From Winogradskyella algicola (GTDB lineage Bacteria; Bacteroidota; Bacteroidia; Flavobacteriales; Flavobacteriaceae), in contig NZ_SZQF01000001.1 in assembly GCF_005869935.1 (NCBI RefSeq), forward strand, positions 806,001-870,000: a stretch of 64,000 bases of DNA, written 5' to 3'. Below, in pieces: positions 1 to 8,102 of this stretch (positions are counted from its first letter, which is position 1; each line of letters opens with the position of its first letter). Both the position numbers and the translations under genes were made by a program. Below the pieces are notes generated by a model, which was not told where the DNA came from, ran no database searches, and saw only the letters and a list, made by a program, of their open reading frames with translations.

Positions 1-282
1 TACTTTGAAGAAGATGCTATTAAGTTTTTGGTAAAAAAGGGAATTAAACATTTATTAATTGATTTGCCAAGCGTCGATAGAGAGGAAGATGGTGGCGAGC
101 TAAAAGCACACAACGCATTTTGGAACACAAAAGGCGTTATAAGAAAAGATGCAACTATTACAGAGTTTATCTATGTATCCAATAAGATTGAAGATGGAGC
201 TTATATGCTAAATCTTCAGATTGCACCTTTTGAAAATGATGCTACGCCAAGTAAACCTGTGCTGTATAAAATATTAGATTAG
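1..282 (+). CDS. Cyclase family protein, C-terminal part (5' end outside window)
   Basis: The frame is open from the first base and ends at TAG 280-282, so about 93 C-terminal residues of a longer protein are visible. The segment LLIDLPSVDREEDGG followed by KAHNAFW is the typical C-terminal signature of the cyclase/kynurenine-formamidase-like family (PF04199), metal-dependent hydrolases that open amide or lactone-type bonds. The substrate cannot be told from this part. An apparent TTG start at 28 is only an internal codon: family homology continues upstream of it. It is separated by about 100 bases from the next gene and shows no link to the signalling block downstream. Confidence 0.7.
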   Translation, partial: YFEEDAIKFLVKKGIKHLLIDLPSVDREEDGGELKAHNAFWNTKGVIRKDATITEFIYVSNKIEDGAYMLNLQIAPFENDATPSKPVLYKILD

Positions 283-289
283 ATAAGTT

Positions 290-352
290 ACATCTTGTCA
301 TGCTGAATTTATTTTAGTATCAGTGACTTGATAGGAAGCATAGCAATGTGAC
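290..352. repeat. Possible dispersed intergenic repeat (flavobacterial GTCATGCTGAA type)
   Basis: The intergenic stretch begins with cttgtcatgctgaattta and continues with a cagtgactt and gtgacgagg part. It resembles dispersed GTCATGCTGAA-type palindromic elements that I recall from flavobacterial genomes. Only one copy of this type is in the window, so the call rests on memory of the motif. No gene is visible here. Confidence 0.3.
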
Positions 353-384
353 GAGGGCACGATAAAAGTGTCTCAATAATACAT

Positions 385-993
385 ATGGAAACATTTTTTA
401 TAATAATCATTAGCGTCCTGGTAACACTGGGTTTGGTTACCATTTTTAGACAATGGAAAATTAAAAAGAAAACCAGTGAACAATCTATCGTTTTGTTAGA
501 TAAAATAAAACGTGTTTGTAAATTTATTACTGTAGAAGGGGATTTTGCAGAGATTTATCACTATGAAGATGTAAAAGAAAAATTCTTAAAGCTTATATCT
601 AGTAGAAAGAAAGCTTTGGTAGTCATTAATGCTAAGGCACATGTTGGTTTCGATTTAAGTAAAGTGCAGATGCGTTCAGATTTAAAATCCAAAACAGTAG
701 TGCTTTCACATTTTCCACAACCAGAAGTTTTGTCTATAGAAAGTGATATCAACTACTACGATAAGCAAGATGGTATGTTTAATAAATTTGAAGCATCAGA
801 TCTTACTGAACTTCATACCAAAGCCAAAGAACATATTATGGATAAAATTCCAGAAAGTGGCTTGTATAATGTTGCGAAATTAGAAGCCTTGGAAGCTATA
901 CAGCTCATAGAAAATCTTGTGCAAACCATAGGCTGGACTTTAGATTATTCAGGTTTAAAAGTTGAAGGAGAAGACAAAAAGCTCTTAAAATAG
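385..993 (+). CDS. DUF4230 domain membrane-anchored protein
   Basis: 202 residues. Residues 1-22 form a hydrophobic N-terminal membrane anchor, followed by a basic stretch (KIKKK) and a soluble domain. The pattern of that domain (TVEGDFAEIYHYED, then KKALVVINAKAHVGFDLSKV, then a C-terminal EALEAIQLIENLV helix) fits the DUF4230 family, which is widespread in Bacteroidota and has no established biochemical role. The domain probably lies outside the cytoplasmic membrane. The start at 385 gives a clean anchor and is accepted. It sits alone, between two intergenic repeats. Confidence 0.7.
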   Translation: METFFIIIISVLVTLGLVTIFRQWKIKKKTSEQSIVLLDKIKRVCKFITVEGDFAEIYHYEDVKEKFLKLISSRKKALVVINAKAHVGFDLSKVQMRSDLKSKTVVLSHFPQPEVLSIESDINYYDKQDGMFNKFEASDLTELHTKAKEHIMDKIPESGLYNVAKLEALEAIQLIENLVQTIGWTLDYSGLKVEGEDKKLLK

Positions 994-999
994 TATTTG

Positions 1000-1080
1000 T
1001 CATTGCCAGGACGATGGGACGTGGCAATCTATAGCTAAAAGGTATTAATTTAATAAGATCCCTGCCATCGCAGGAAGTTG
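1000..1080. repeat. Possible dispersed intergenic repeat (GTCATTGCCAGGA type)
   Basis: The 88-base gap between the DUF4230 and YjbR genes is nearly filled by a sequence with the shape tgtcattgccaggacgatgg ... gtggcaatct ... gatccctgccatcgcagga. Internal complementarity (TTGCCA with TGGCAA, and TGCCATCGCAGG with its surroundings) suggests a mobile palindromic element of the kind scattered in Flavobacteriaceae intergenic regions. No second copy lies in this window. Confidence 0.35.
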
Positions 1081-1081
1081 T

Positions 1082-1441
1082 ATGAACATAGAAGACTACA
1101 GAAATTACTGCATGCAGAAGAAGGAAGTTACAGAACACTTTCCTTTTGATGATGATGTTTTGGTTTTTAAAGTTTGCCACAAAATGTTTGCGTTAGCGTC
1201 TTTATCTAAGTGGGAAAAAGGAGAAGGTTTTATAAACCTTAAGTGCAACCCAGATTATGCCGAAGAACTACGTGCAGAGTATGATAGTGTTACACCTGGT
1301 TACCATATGCACAAAAAACTATGGAACAGTATTAAAATTCACGACACAGATCTATCTACACAACTCATTCTACAACTCATAGACCATTCTTATGATGAGG
1401 TAGTAAAAGGGCTTCCTAAAAAAGTAAGAGATAGTTTATAG
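1082..1441 (+). CDS. MmcQ/YjbR family protein
   Basis: 119 residues, full length for the family. The order of motifs is characteristic: an N-terminal EDYRNYCMQKKEVTEHFPFD helix, then a beta segment with VFKVCHKMFAL, FINLKCNP, a PGYHMHKKLWNSI stretch and a C-terminal HSYDEVVKGLPKK. The family has a double-wing CyaY-like fold and is thought to bind DNA, but its function is not known. It stands alone, transcribed in the same direction as the DUF4230 gene. Confidence 0.85.
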   Translation: MNIEDYRNYCMQKKEVTEHFPFDDDVLVFKVCHKMFALASLSKWEKGEGFINLKCNPDYAEELRAEYDSVTPGYHMHKKLWNSIKIHDTDLSTQLILQLIDHSYDEVVKGLPKKVRDSL

Positions 1442-1477
1442 CTGTTACACTGTATGTTAGATTAAAGACAATGATCT

Positions 1478-1548
1478 TCCACTCGTCGCTTACAAATGTT
1501 TACTCGTCTAAAAACAATCTTTTATGAGAAGTTGGGATTTTAAATTTG
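1478..1548 (+). promoter_or_regulatory. LytTR-type direct-repeat operator and promoter S1 (upstream of 1581 gene)
   Basis: Box 1 TCCACTCGT (1478-1486) and box 2 TTTACTCGT (1499-1507), each followed by C, are 21 bp apart. A perfect Bacteroidota -10 element TAAATTTG lies at 1541-1548, 63 bp after the start of box 1. Transcription would begin near 1555, which excludes the longer start at 1524 for the next gene. Confidence 0.65.
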
Positions 1549-1580
1549 TCATATCAAACAATCAAAGTCCCTCAAAAGCC

Positions 1581-1979
1581 ATGAGTAATATATTGACATT
1601 TTTTTCATTAACACTAACACAAATAGGAGTCTACTTGTATTTAAAGAATAGTTTAAAAGACTTTATAGAAAACTTTATACAAAATTATTCAATAGATAAA
1701 AAATCAACTGAAGTTAAGATACAGAAGATAGAAGCTCAAAAGAAGATTAAACCTAAAACGATTACTTATGAAGTTGAAGATAATAATCACGTTATTTTAA
1801 ATAAAACCTTAAGGCATTTAGAGTTTATATCTCAGTTTGAAATGTATTTAGAAGAAAAGCATTACAAAAACTTCTCAATAGAGTTTCTACAAGAGTTTGA
1901 AAAAATAAAGCACGAAGCACAGATAACAACAATAAAAACTACTAATAAGCTTAATTGCCAAGGATCTATAGCTGCTTAG
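1581..1979 (+). CDS. Small membrane-anchored coiled-coil protein, unknown function
   Basis: 132 residues from ATG 1581. A longer reading from TTG 1524 is possible in frame but would overlap the -10 element at 1541-1548, so the internal ATG is preferred. Residues 1-21 are hydrophobic (FFSLTLTQIGVYLYL), followed by a charged, lysine- and glutamate-rich region likely to be helical, and a C-terminal KTTNKLNCQGSIAA tail. I recognise no family. Its own LytTR-type promoter and its position before the receiver gene suggest that it belongs to the signalling regulon. Confidence 0.6.
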   Translation: MSNILTFFSLTLTQIGVYLYLKNSLKDFIENFIQNYSIDKKSTEVKIQKIEAQKKIKPKTITYEVEDNNHVILNKTLRHLEFISQFEMYLEEKHYKNFSIEFLQEFEKIKHEAQITTIKTTNKLNCQGSIAA

Positions 1980-1985
1980 CTAAAA

Positions 1986-2077
1986 ACCATTCGTCGACAC
2001 TTATCTACCATCCAGCGAAAGTAAACCTCTATCAACCGAATAAAGGTGGTCGTATTCTTCATTTCAATGTAACTTGC
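1986..2077 (+). promoter_or_regulatory. LytTR-type operator and promoter S2 (upstream of receiver gene)
   Basis: Boxes ACCATTCGT (1986-1994) and ACCATCCAG (2007-2015) are 21 bp apart, with a weaker third element TCTATCAAC at 2028-2036. A -10-like TAACTTGC lies at 2070-2077, 84 and 63 bp from the first two box starts. The -10 match is imperfect, but the helical phase agrees with the other sites. Confidence 0.6.
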
Positions 2078-2098
2078 GATGTTACAATTTAGCTAAAT

Positions 2099-2509
2099 AT
2101 GAAAAATCTTAAGGTTTTACTAATAGAAGATGATATGATAGAGGTAATGAAGCTCGGCAGAGCAACTTCATCTTTAAATCTTAATCATAAGATTATAGAA
2201 GCTAATAATGGTGAAGAAGCACTTAAACTCTTAGAAGAAAAAGATAAGCTTCCAGATATTATTCTTTTAGATCTAAACATGCCAAAAATCAATGGAATAG
2301 AATTTCTTAAGATTCTAAAAGCAGATGATAGATTAAAATATATACCAACTATAATTCTTACAACATCAAATAACCAACGTGATCTTTTAGAATGTTACAA
2401 GATAGGAGTGGCAGGTTATGTACTAAAACCTCTAAAATACGAAGATTATGTTTCTAAAATTGAAAAATTATTAGGATATTGGAGTATTAACGAATTAATC
2501 ACAGTTTAG
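2099..2509 (+). CDS. Single-domain response regulator (receiver only, Rcp1-like)
   Basis: 136 residues, entirely one receiver domain. The acidic pair is in LLIEDD near the N-terminus, the phospho-acceptor is Asp58 in LLDLNMP, the conserved Thr is in ILTTS and the Lys is in VLKPL. There is no output domain. The extended C-terminus and the RDLLECYKIGVAGYVLKPL region resemble Rcp1-type receivers that pair with kinases and relay phosphate. It probably exchanges phosphate with the kinases or Hpt protein encoded just downstream. It has its own LytTR-type promoter, so the system may regulate itself. The H-NOX gene starts about 100 bases later. Confidence 0.9.
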   Translation: MKNLKVLLIEDDMIEVMKLGRATSSLNLNHKIIEANNGEEALKLLEEKDKLPDIILLDLNMPKINGIEFLKILKADDRLKYIPTIILTTSNNQRDLLECYKIGVAGYVLKPLKYEDYVSKIEKLLGYWSINELITV

Positions 2510-2606
2510 TTAATATATTTTTCACAATCTTCTTTAAACATTTGTAAAAAGTGATTTGATTTTCTGTGGTTAAAAATGCCCTTTTTTGAACATAAAAAAC
2601 AAACCT

Positions 2607-3146
2607 ATGAAAGGTATAATCTTTACCGAATTTTTAGAACTAGTTGAGGAAAAATTTGGCCTAGCAATGGTAGATAAAATCATCAATCAGTCTAATTTAG
2701 AGTCTGACGGAGTCTATACATCTGTTGGGACTTATGAATTTTCAGAAATGCTACAACTCATTTCACACTTAAGCGAAAATACAGATATAGCAATAGATGA
2801 TTTGCTAATGGTGTACGCCGAGCATCTCTTTAAGGCGCTAATAAAGTCGCATCCTAACTTAGTATCGCACTATAAAGATCCAATGAGTTTATTAGCTTCA
2901 ATAGAAAATCATATTCATGTTGAGGTAAAGAAGATATATCCAGATGCTCAATTACCAACTTTTGAGTTAGAAGAGAAAACTGAAGACAAAATGGTAATGG
3001 TATATAAGTCTGATAAGGCATTGTATATGTTAGGAAAAGGCTTAATGTTAGAGACATTTAAGCTTTTTAATGTACCAGCAAATATTGACATGGAAAAACT
3101 TAATGATCAAGGAACAGAAGTTAGGTTTTTTATCAATAAAGCTTAA
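2607..3146 (+). CDS. H-NOX (haem NO/O2-binding) sensor protein
   Basis: 179 residues from ATG 2607; a TTG at 2586 would add seven residues with no support. Family features are the N-terminal MKGIIFTEFLELVE helix, the proximal-ligand region HVEVKKIYP with His104 as the expected haem ligand, and YKSDK (Tyr133, Ser135, Lys137) at the place of the YxSxR haem-propionate motif. Arg is replaced by Lys. H-NOX proteins bind NO through haem and commonly control a partner histidine kinase encoded beside them. Here the kinase starts two bases after this stop codon. The protein has no signal peptide and is cytoplasmic. Ligand specificity (NO alone or O2 too) cannot be decided. Confidence 0.88.
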   Translation: MKGIIFTEFLELVEEKFGLAMVDKIINQSNLESDGVYTSVGTYEFSEMLQLISHLSENTDIAIDDLLMVYAEHLFKALIKSHPNLVSHYKDPMSLLASIENHIHVEVKKIYPDAQLPTFELEEKTEDKMVMVYKSDKALYMLGKGLMLETFKLFNVPANIDMEKLNDQGTEVRFFINKA

Positions 3147-3148
3147 AT

Positions 3149-4738
3149 ATGAGCCAAGAAGAAGTAGATATTCTCAAAAGAACACTTGCAAGAGAAAGAG
3201 CTTCTAGAAAAGCAGCAGAAGAGATTTTGGAAGCAAAATCTGCAGAATTATATGAGCTAAACCAAAAACTAGAAGCCTCTCACAAAGAACTTACCACTTT
3301 ATATTCTAAAACCAACTCTCAATTACAAGGTGTTTTTGAAAACATAGCAGACGCCTATGTGATTATGGACCTTTGGGGAAATGTTCTAAAAATGAACCAG
3401 GCAGCTACAGATTTATTAGGATTCAATGCTAAGAAAGAAGACATTAATTTAATGAATCTTGTGCGTGAAGATGAAGTAAGCCGTGTTGCCCCTTCATTTA
3501 AGAGGTTATTGGAAAAAGGATCTATAACAGATTTTAAAGTTAATATCAAAACTAAAAACAGCGAGCAAAAACTAGTTCATATTAATGCAAGTACAATTTA
3601 CGAAGACGGAAGGGCAGTTGCGGCTCAAGGTATTGTTAGAGACATCACTTTAGAGAATAAATACCAGCAAGCACTTGTTGCAGAGAAGCAAAAATACGGC
3701 AACATTATCGCTAACATGAATCTTGGACTCGTTGAGGTAAATAATAATGATGAAATTTTGATGGTTAATCAAAGTTTTGAAGAGATGTCAGGTTACACTG
3801 AAGAAGAATTATTAGGTAAAAAAGGCGGAGACGTTTTTCAAGCAGATAAGGATAATGATGTTATAAAAAGAGAAAATGAAAAGCGAATTAAAGGTGAGTC
3901 TAATTCCTATGAATTAAAGGTTAAAAATAAATCAGGAGATATTAGATATTGGTTAATCAGTGGTGCACCCAATTATGATTTAAAAGGTAATACAATAGGT
4001 TCAATAGGTATACACTTAGATATAACAGAGCTTAAAAATTTAGAATTTCAAAAAGAAAAATTACTTCAAAAACTAGAAAAAAGTAATGAAGAATTACAAG
4101 AGTATGCGCATATAGTCTCTCACGATTTAAAATCACCTCTAAGAAGTATAGATGCATTAATAAGCTGGTTAAAAGAAGATAATAAAGATACACTTGATGA
4201 TGTAAGCCTTCGAAACATTGGCCTTATTGAAACAACGTTAGAAAAAATGGAGCAGTTGATCTCAGACATCTTAAATTATTCTAGTGTTGCCTCAGATAAC
4301 ACCGAGTCTGAACCAGTAAATACACATTTGTTGGTAGAAGACTTGCTCAAAATCTTATACATACCAGAGCAAATTAATATAAAATTGATTAATCCTTTAC
4401 CTGTTGTAAATGGTGATAAAACTAAACTTCAACAAGTGTTTCAAAATTTAATTAGTAATGCTGTTAAGTTTAATGATAAAGAAAAAGGATATGTAGAAAT
4501 TGGCGCAAAAGAAGATGGTAAATATTATAGATTTTCTATTAAAGACAACGGTATTGGTATAGAGCCCCAATTTCATGAAAAAGTTTTTAAAATTTTCCAT
4601 TCACTAAATAAAAGTAAAGATTCAACAGGTATAGGTCTTTCCTTAGTTAAGAAAATTATTAATCTCCATGACGGTAAAATATGGTTAGAGAGTAAGCCAG
4701 GTGAGGGCACCACATTTTACTTTACCCTAAAAAAATAA
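3149..4738 (+). CDS. PAS-PAS sensor histidine kinase, probable H-NOX partner
   Basis: 529 residues. Residues 1-55 are a strongly charged coiled coil, followed by two PAS domains (about 58-170 and 180-300). A linker helix leads to HisKA with the phospho-acceptor His325 in SHDLKSPLRS. The ATPase domain shows the N box NLISNAVKFND, the G1 box DNGIGIEP and the G2 box STGIGLSLVKKI. There are no membrane segments, so the kinase is cytoplasmic like its neighbour. The start follows the H-NOX stop by two bases and the FIST gene follows by one, a tightly coupled operon. In characterised systems H-NOX binds and inhibits the adjacent kinase when NO is bound; that role is inferred here from gene order. 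Confidence 0.9.
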   Translation: MSQEEVDILKRTLARERASRKAAEEILEAKSAELYELNQKLEASHKELTTLYSKTNSQLQGVFENIADAYVIMDLWGNVLKMNQAATDLLGFNAKKEDINLMNLVREDEVSRVAPSFKRLLEKGSITDFKVNIKTKNSEQKLVHINASTIYEDGRAVAAQGIVRDITLENKYQQALVAEKQKYGNIIANMNLGLVEVNNNDEILMVNQSFEEMSGYTEEELLGKKGGDVFQADKDNDVIKRENEKRIKGESNSYELKVKNKSGDIRYWLISGAPNYDLKGNTIGSIGIHLDITELKNLEFQKEKLLQKLEKSNEELQEYAHIVSHDLKSPLRSIDALISWLKEDNKDTLDDVSLRNIGLIETTLEKMEQLISDILNYSSVASDNTESEPVNTHLLVEDLLKILYIPEQINIKLINPLPVVNGDKTKLQQVFQNLISNAVKFNDKEKGYVEIGAKEDGKYYRFSIKDNGIGIEPQFHEKVFKIFHSLNKSKDSTGIGLSLVKKIINLHDGKIWLESKPGEGTTFYFTLKK

Positions 4739-4739
4739 T

Positions 4740-5837
4740 ATGTTAATAACTACTAAAAATACAGCAGAAATTGCAGAAGCAATTTCAAATCATGTTGGTA
4801 AAAATGCTGCATTGATAACAATCGGTGAGCACACAGAAATAGATATAAATGCACTTATTAGTCAGCTTAATAATTCTGATGTTAAGTTTATGGGTGGGCT
4901 TTTCCCAAAAGTCATTCATGGCAACTCTATTTTAGATAAAGGTATCGTTGTTAATACACTCAACAATTTAGATTCTATGTTTTTAGTTAAAAACATAAGT
5001 ACAAAGGATTATACAATCCCTAATGTTGTTTTTAATAAAAATCAAGATTACAGTCTATTTACTTATGTCGATGGTTTAACGTCCAATATTTCTCATTATT
5101 TAAGCGAGCTCTATGAAAACTATGGGATGCAGACTAACTATTTTGGTGGTGGTGCAGGTAGTTTATCATTAGAGCAACAGCCCTGTGTTTTTAATAACGA
5201 TGGTATTTTTCAGGATGCTGCTGTATTTGCAATTATGAAAATGTCTTCAAGAATTGGTGTGAGACATGGATGGAGTAAAATAGAAGGGCCATTTATTGTT
5301 ACAAGTGCAGAGGGTAACGTTATAAAAGAAATTAATTGGCAAAACCCTTTTGAAGTCTATAAGGAAGTTGTGGAAGCACATTCTGGCAAAACCTTTACCG
5401 ATGATAATTTCTTTGATATAGCAAAAGGATATCCTTTTGGTATTTTAAAAGATGATGCAGAATGTATCGTTAGAGATCCACTAATGGTAAACGAAAAAGG
5501 CGAATTAATTTGTGTCGGTGAGTTAGAAGATAATGCGGTTGTTGATATCTTAAACGGTGATAAAGATTCCTTGATAGATGCGGCCAAATCAGCAGCTGAG
5601 GATAGTGTAAAAAAGGCATCTGTGCCAAGAAAAGCAATTCTAATAGACTGTATATCCAGGATTTTATTCTTAGAAGATAATTTTGATAAAGAACTAAAGG
5701 CCATAACAAGTACCTTAGAAAATAGTTTTGATAACATATCAATTGGTGGTGCATTAACCTTAGGCGAAATTTCTTCTTATGGAGAAGGCTTCTTAGAGTT
5801 TTATAATAAGACTATAGTTGTGGGCTTGTTTGAATAA
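4740..5837 (+). CDS. FIST domain sensor protein (FIST_N + FIST_C)
   Basis: 365 residues. The N-terminal FIST part includes a characteristic FMGGLFPKVIHGN and a glycine-rich FGGGAGSLSLEQQPCVF segment. The C-terminal FIST_C part contains EGNVIKEINWQNPFEVYKEVV and ends with GGALTLGEISSYGEGFLEFYNKT. FIST proteins are proposed to bind small ligands such as amino acids and to be linked to kinases or chemotaxis proteins. Its start codon is one base from the previous stop and its stop overlaps the next start (TAATG at 5835-5839), so all three are probably translated together. The ligand is unknown. Confidence 0.85.
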   Translation: MLITTKNTAEIAEAISNHVGKNAALITIGEHTEIDINALISQLNNSDVKFMGGLFPKVIHGNSILDKGIVVNTLNNLDSMFLVKNISTKDYTIPNVVFNKNQDYSLFTYVDGLTSNISHYLSELYENYGMQTNYFGGGAGSLSLEQQPCVFNNDGIFQDAAVFAIMKMSSRIGVRHGWSKIEGPFIVTSAEGNVIKEINWQNPFEVYKEVVEAHSGKTFTDDNFFDIAKGYPFGILKDDAECIVRDPLMVNEKGELICVGELEDNAVVDILNGDKDSLIDAAKSAAEDSVKKASVPRKAILIDCISRILFLEDNFDKELKAITSTLENSFDNISIGGALTLGEISSYGEGFLEFYNKTIVVGLFE

Positions 5838-7003
5838 TGAGAATTGAAAACCACATATTAGATATTCTTCAGCTTTACGAGTATGCTATGGCGATAGGCA
5901 AATCGTTAGATTACAAGGAGAGTTGCGATTTGTTTTTAAAGCTTTTACTCAAAAGAAAAAACCTCAATGCTGCATGGATTATAGAGCCCAAAGATAACAT
6001 GTTGCAATCTACCTATGCCATTCCTTTTGGTGAAGAAATTAATATAAAAAAAGATGATGAAGCCTCTGGGTTTTTAGATACTATTGATTTTGGTAAAATA
6101 ATAACAGTTAATAAAGCTATTTCCAGAATAGCACCAATACCGATAGAAGAAGGAAAGATGGCAATTTTCAACTTAGATGCACAAGGTTATCTGTTCTTGT
6201 ATTCTAAAAAAAATAATATTAGTAATAAGGATTTATCGCAGTTAGAACCAGTGATCAAAAAGTTTACTATTAATTTAAAGGCATGTAAGGCTTTTAAAGA
6301 ACAAGAACAGTTACTTCACAACCTAGAGATGCAAAACCAAGAGCTTAGTGATTATGCACACATGGTGTCTCACGATCTAAAATCACCACTTCGTAGTGTA
6401 GATACACTTGCATCTTGGCTAATTGAAGACAATAAAGGTAAGCTAGATGATCATTGTAGTGCACAACTTGGTTTAATTCGTTCTAATGTAGAGAAAATGG
6501 ACGCCTTAATTAATGGTATCTTAGACTATTCTACTATTGGTAAAAACCAAATAGAAACTTATAAAGTAGATCTTAATGTATTGCTTAAAGACGTACTTAA
6601 TTTGATGGAGATACCTAGCCATATTTCTATCGACATAGCAGAACTGCCAACTATATTAGGTGATAAGTATAGGTTACAGCAATTGTTTCAGAATTTAATT
6701 AGCAACGCTGTAAAATATAACGACAAGCCTAAAGGTTTAATTGAGATTGGTGTAGAAGACAAAAAGCAATTTTGGGAATTCTACATAAAAGACAACGGAA
6801 AAGGAATAGACGAAGCTTACTTTAAAAAGATATTTAAGGTCTTTGAGAAGCTAGAAAACACACAAGATTCAACAGGAGTTGGTCTTTCTATAGTAAAGAA
6901 AATAGTAGATTTATATGGTGGAAAAATCTGGTTAACATCAGAGCTAGGTGTAGGAACCACATTTTATTTCACTTTAAAAAAACATAATGATGGAACAGCC
7001 TAA
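5837..7003 (+). CDS. GAF-like sensor histidine kinase
   Basis: 388 residues. The N-terminal 150 residues have a GAF-like pattern (start ILDILQLYEYAMAIGKSLD, core AAWIIEPKDN). A short coiled linker leads to HisKA with His179 in SHDLKSPLRS, then the ATPase domain with NLISNAVKYND, DNGKGIDEAYFKKIF and STGVGLSIVKKI. From the linker onwards it is closely similar to the kinase at 3149, so the pair probably arose by duplication with different sensor halves. With FIST directly upstream, I infer that FIST serves this kinase as H-NOX serves the first. It overlaps the Hpt gene by 17 bases. Confidence 0.88.
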   Translation: MRIENHILDILQLYEYAMAIGKSLDYKESCDLFLKLLLKRKNLNAAWIIEPKDNMLQSTYAIPFGEEINIKKDDEASGFLDTIDFGKIITVNKAISRIAPIPIEEGKMAIFNLDAQGYLFLYSKKNNISNKDLSQLEPVIKKFTINLKACKAFKEQEQLLHNLEMQNQELSDYAHMVSHDLKSPLRSVDTLASWLIEDNKGKLDDHCSAQLGLIRSNVEKMDALINGILDYSTIGKNQIETYKVDLNVLLKDVLNLMEIPSHISIDIAELPTILGDKYRLQQLFQNLISNAVKYNDKPKGLIEIGVEDKKQFWEFYIKDNGKGIDEAYFKKIFKVFEKLENTQDSTGVGLSIVKKIVDLYGGKIWLTSELGVGTTFYFTLKKHNDGTA

Positions 7004-7307
7004 TTTATCCTACATAGAAAGTATGTCTGGAGGAGATAAAGCATTTGAGCAAAAACTTATAGATATAATTCAAAATGAGTTTCCCGGAGAGAAGCAGGTG
7101 TACTTCGATAATCTTAGTGCTGGTAATTTTAAAGCTGCCGCAGAAAACGTTCATAAACTTAAGCATAAAATTAGTATTTTAGGCCTCACAAAGAGTTATG
7201 AAGTTGCTGTAGACTATGAGCACAATCTCCTAGAAAATAGCGCAGAAGGCAAAATAGAATTTGAAGCTATTTTGCAAAACATGACCATTTTTTTAGAGAC
7301 CCTTTAA
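6987..7307 (+). CDS. Hpt domain phosphotransfer protein
   Basis: 106 residues, or 105 if the ATG at 6990 is used. It is a helical bundle with the phosphotransfer motif VHKLKHKISILGL; His56 is the predicted phospho-acceptor. Free Hpt proteins shuttle phosphate between a receiver and a final response regulator. It lies between a kinase and the LytTR regulator, with a free receiver in the same cluster, so a full His-Asp-His-Asp relay is available: either kinase, receiver Asp58, this His56, then LytTR Asp53. The start lies inside the previous coding sequence, which suggests translational coupling. Confidence 0.85.
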   Translation: MMEQPNLSYIESMSGGDKAFEQKLIDIIQNEFPGEKQVYFDNLSAGNFKAAAENVHKLKHKISILGLTKSYEVAVDYEHNLLENSAEGKIEFEAILQNMTIFLETL

Positions 7308-7316
7308 TCTTGTTTT

Positions 7317-8030
7317 ATGAATTGTATTATTATTGATGATGAAGCAACTGCAAGAGCTATAATTAATCAATTATGCAGTAATGTAGATGGCTTAAATGTT
7401 TTAGAAGAGTTTCCTAATGCAATTCAGGCCATAAAGTATCTAAATCAAAACGATGTAGATCTTATTTTCTTAGATATACACATGCCAGACTTTACGGGTT
7501 TTGACTTTATAGAAACTATAAAAAACCCTCCAAAAATTGTATTGACCACCTCAGATTCTAATTTTGCAATACAAGCATTTGAGTACGATTGTATTGTAGA
7601 TTATTTAGTAAAACCCATCACGCCAGAGCGGTTTAAAAAAGCTATACAAAAGGCAGAAGCAATAGCGAACACTCCTAAAAAGACCAAAAAACCTGCAGAT
7701 GATGTAGAGACATCATCTGGCAATGATTTGTATGTAAATATTGATAGAAGACTCATAAAAATTGATATTCCGAGTATCTATTTGGTTGAAGCTAAGGGCG
7801 ATTATATTCAAATTAAAACTGAAACAAAAAACTATACAGTCCATTCAACCTTAAAGAAAATTGAAGAAAAGCTTCCCGATAACTTGTTCTTAAAAATACA
7901 TCGTTCTTACGTTATCAACGTAGATAAGATCATAGATATAGAAGATAATAGTGTTTTAATTAAAAAAGATGTCATTCCTGTGAGTCGTTCTAATCGGCCA
8001 GAATTAATGAAGCGTTTAAATCTACTTTAA
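7317..8030 (+). CDS. LytTR-family response regulator (predicted master regulator of the box regulon)
   Basis: 237 residues. The receiver has acidic IIDDE, phospho-acceptor Asp53 in FLDIHMP, and the TTSD and LVKPIT motifs. A linker rich in Lys and Pro follows (about 118-135). The C-terminal LytTR DNA-binding domain (about 138-237) shows LYVNIDRRLIKIDIPSI, VEAKGDYIQI, FLKIHRSYVIN and the terminal VPVSRSNRPELMKRL. It is the last gene of the H-NOX operon, nine bases after the Hpt gene. LytTR proteins bind direct repeats about two helical turns apart, and eight such repeats occur at promoters in this window, including the free receiver's, so it is the obvious candidate to bind them. Confidence 0.92.
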   Translation: MNCIIIDDEATARAIINQLCSNVDGLNVLEEFPNAIQAIKYLNQNDVDLIFLDIHMPDFTGFDFIETIKNPPKIVLTTSDSNFAIQAFEYDCIVDYLVKPITPERFKKAIQKAEAIANTPKKTKKPADDVETSSGNDLYVNIDRRLIKIDIPSIYLVEAKGDYIQIKTETKNYTVHSTLKKIEEKLPDNLFLKIHRSYVINVDKIIDIEDNSVLIKKDVIPVSRSNRPELMKRLNLL

Positions 8031-8102
8031 ACAGTGCGTCGAGCTCAAATTGTCGTTTAACGTTTCACTAGGTATAGTCATCGAATTATAAAATTTGTAA
8101 GG

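Noticed and set aside
1524-1580. Longer start for the small membrane protein
   Set aside because: The extension would overlap the perfect -10 element at 1541-1548; ATG 1581 also gives a better N-terminal helix.
8031-8097. A further LytTR promoter right after the LytTR gene
   Set aside because: The half-box acagtgcgtc has no partner 21 bp away and the -10-like AAAATTTG is 59 bp from it, out of step with all other sites.
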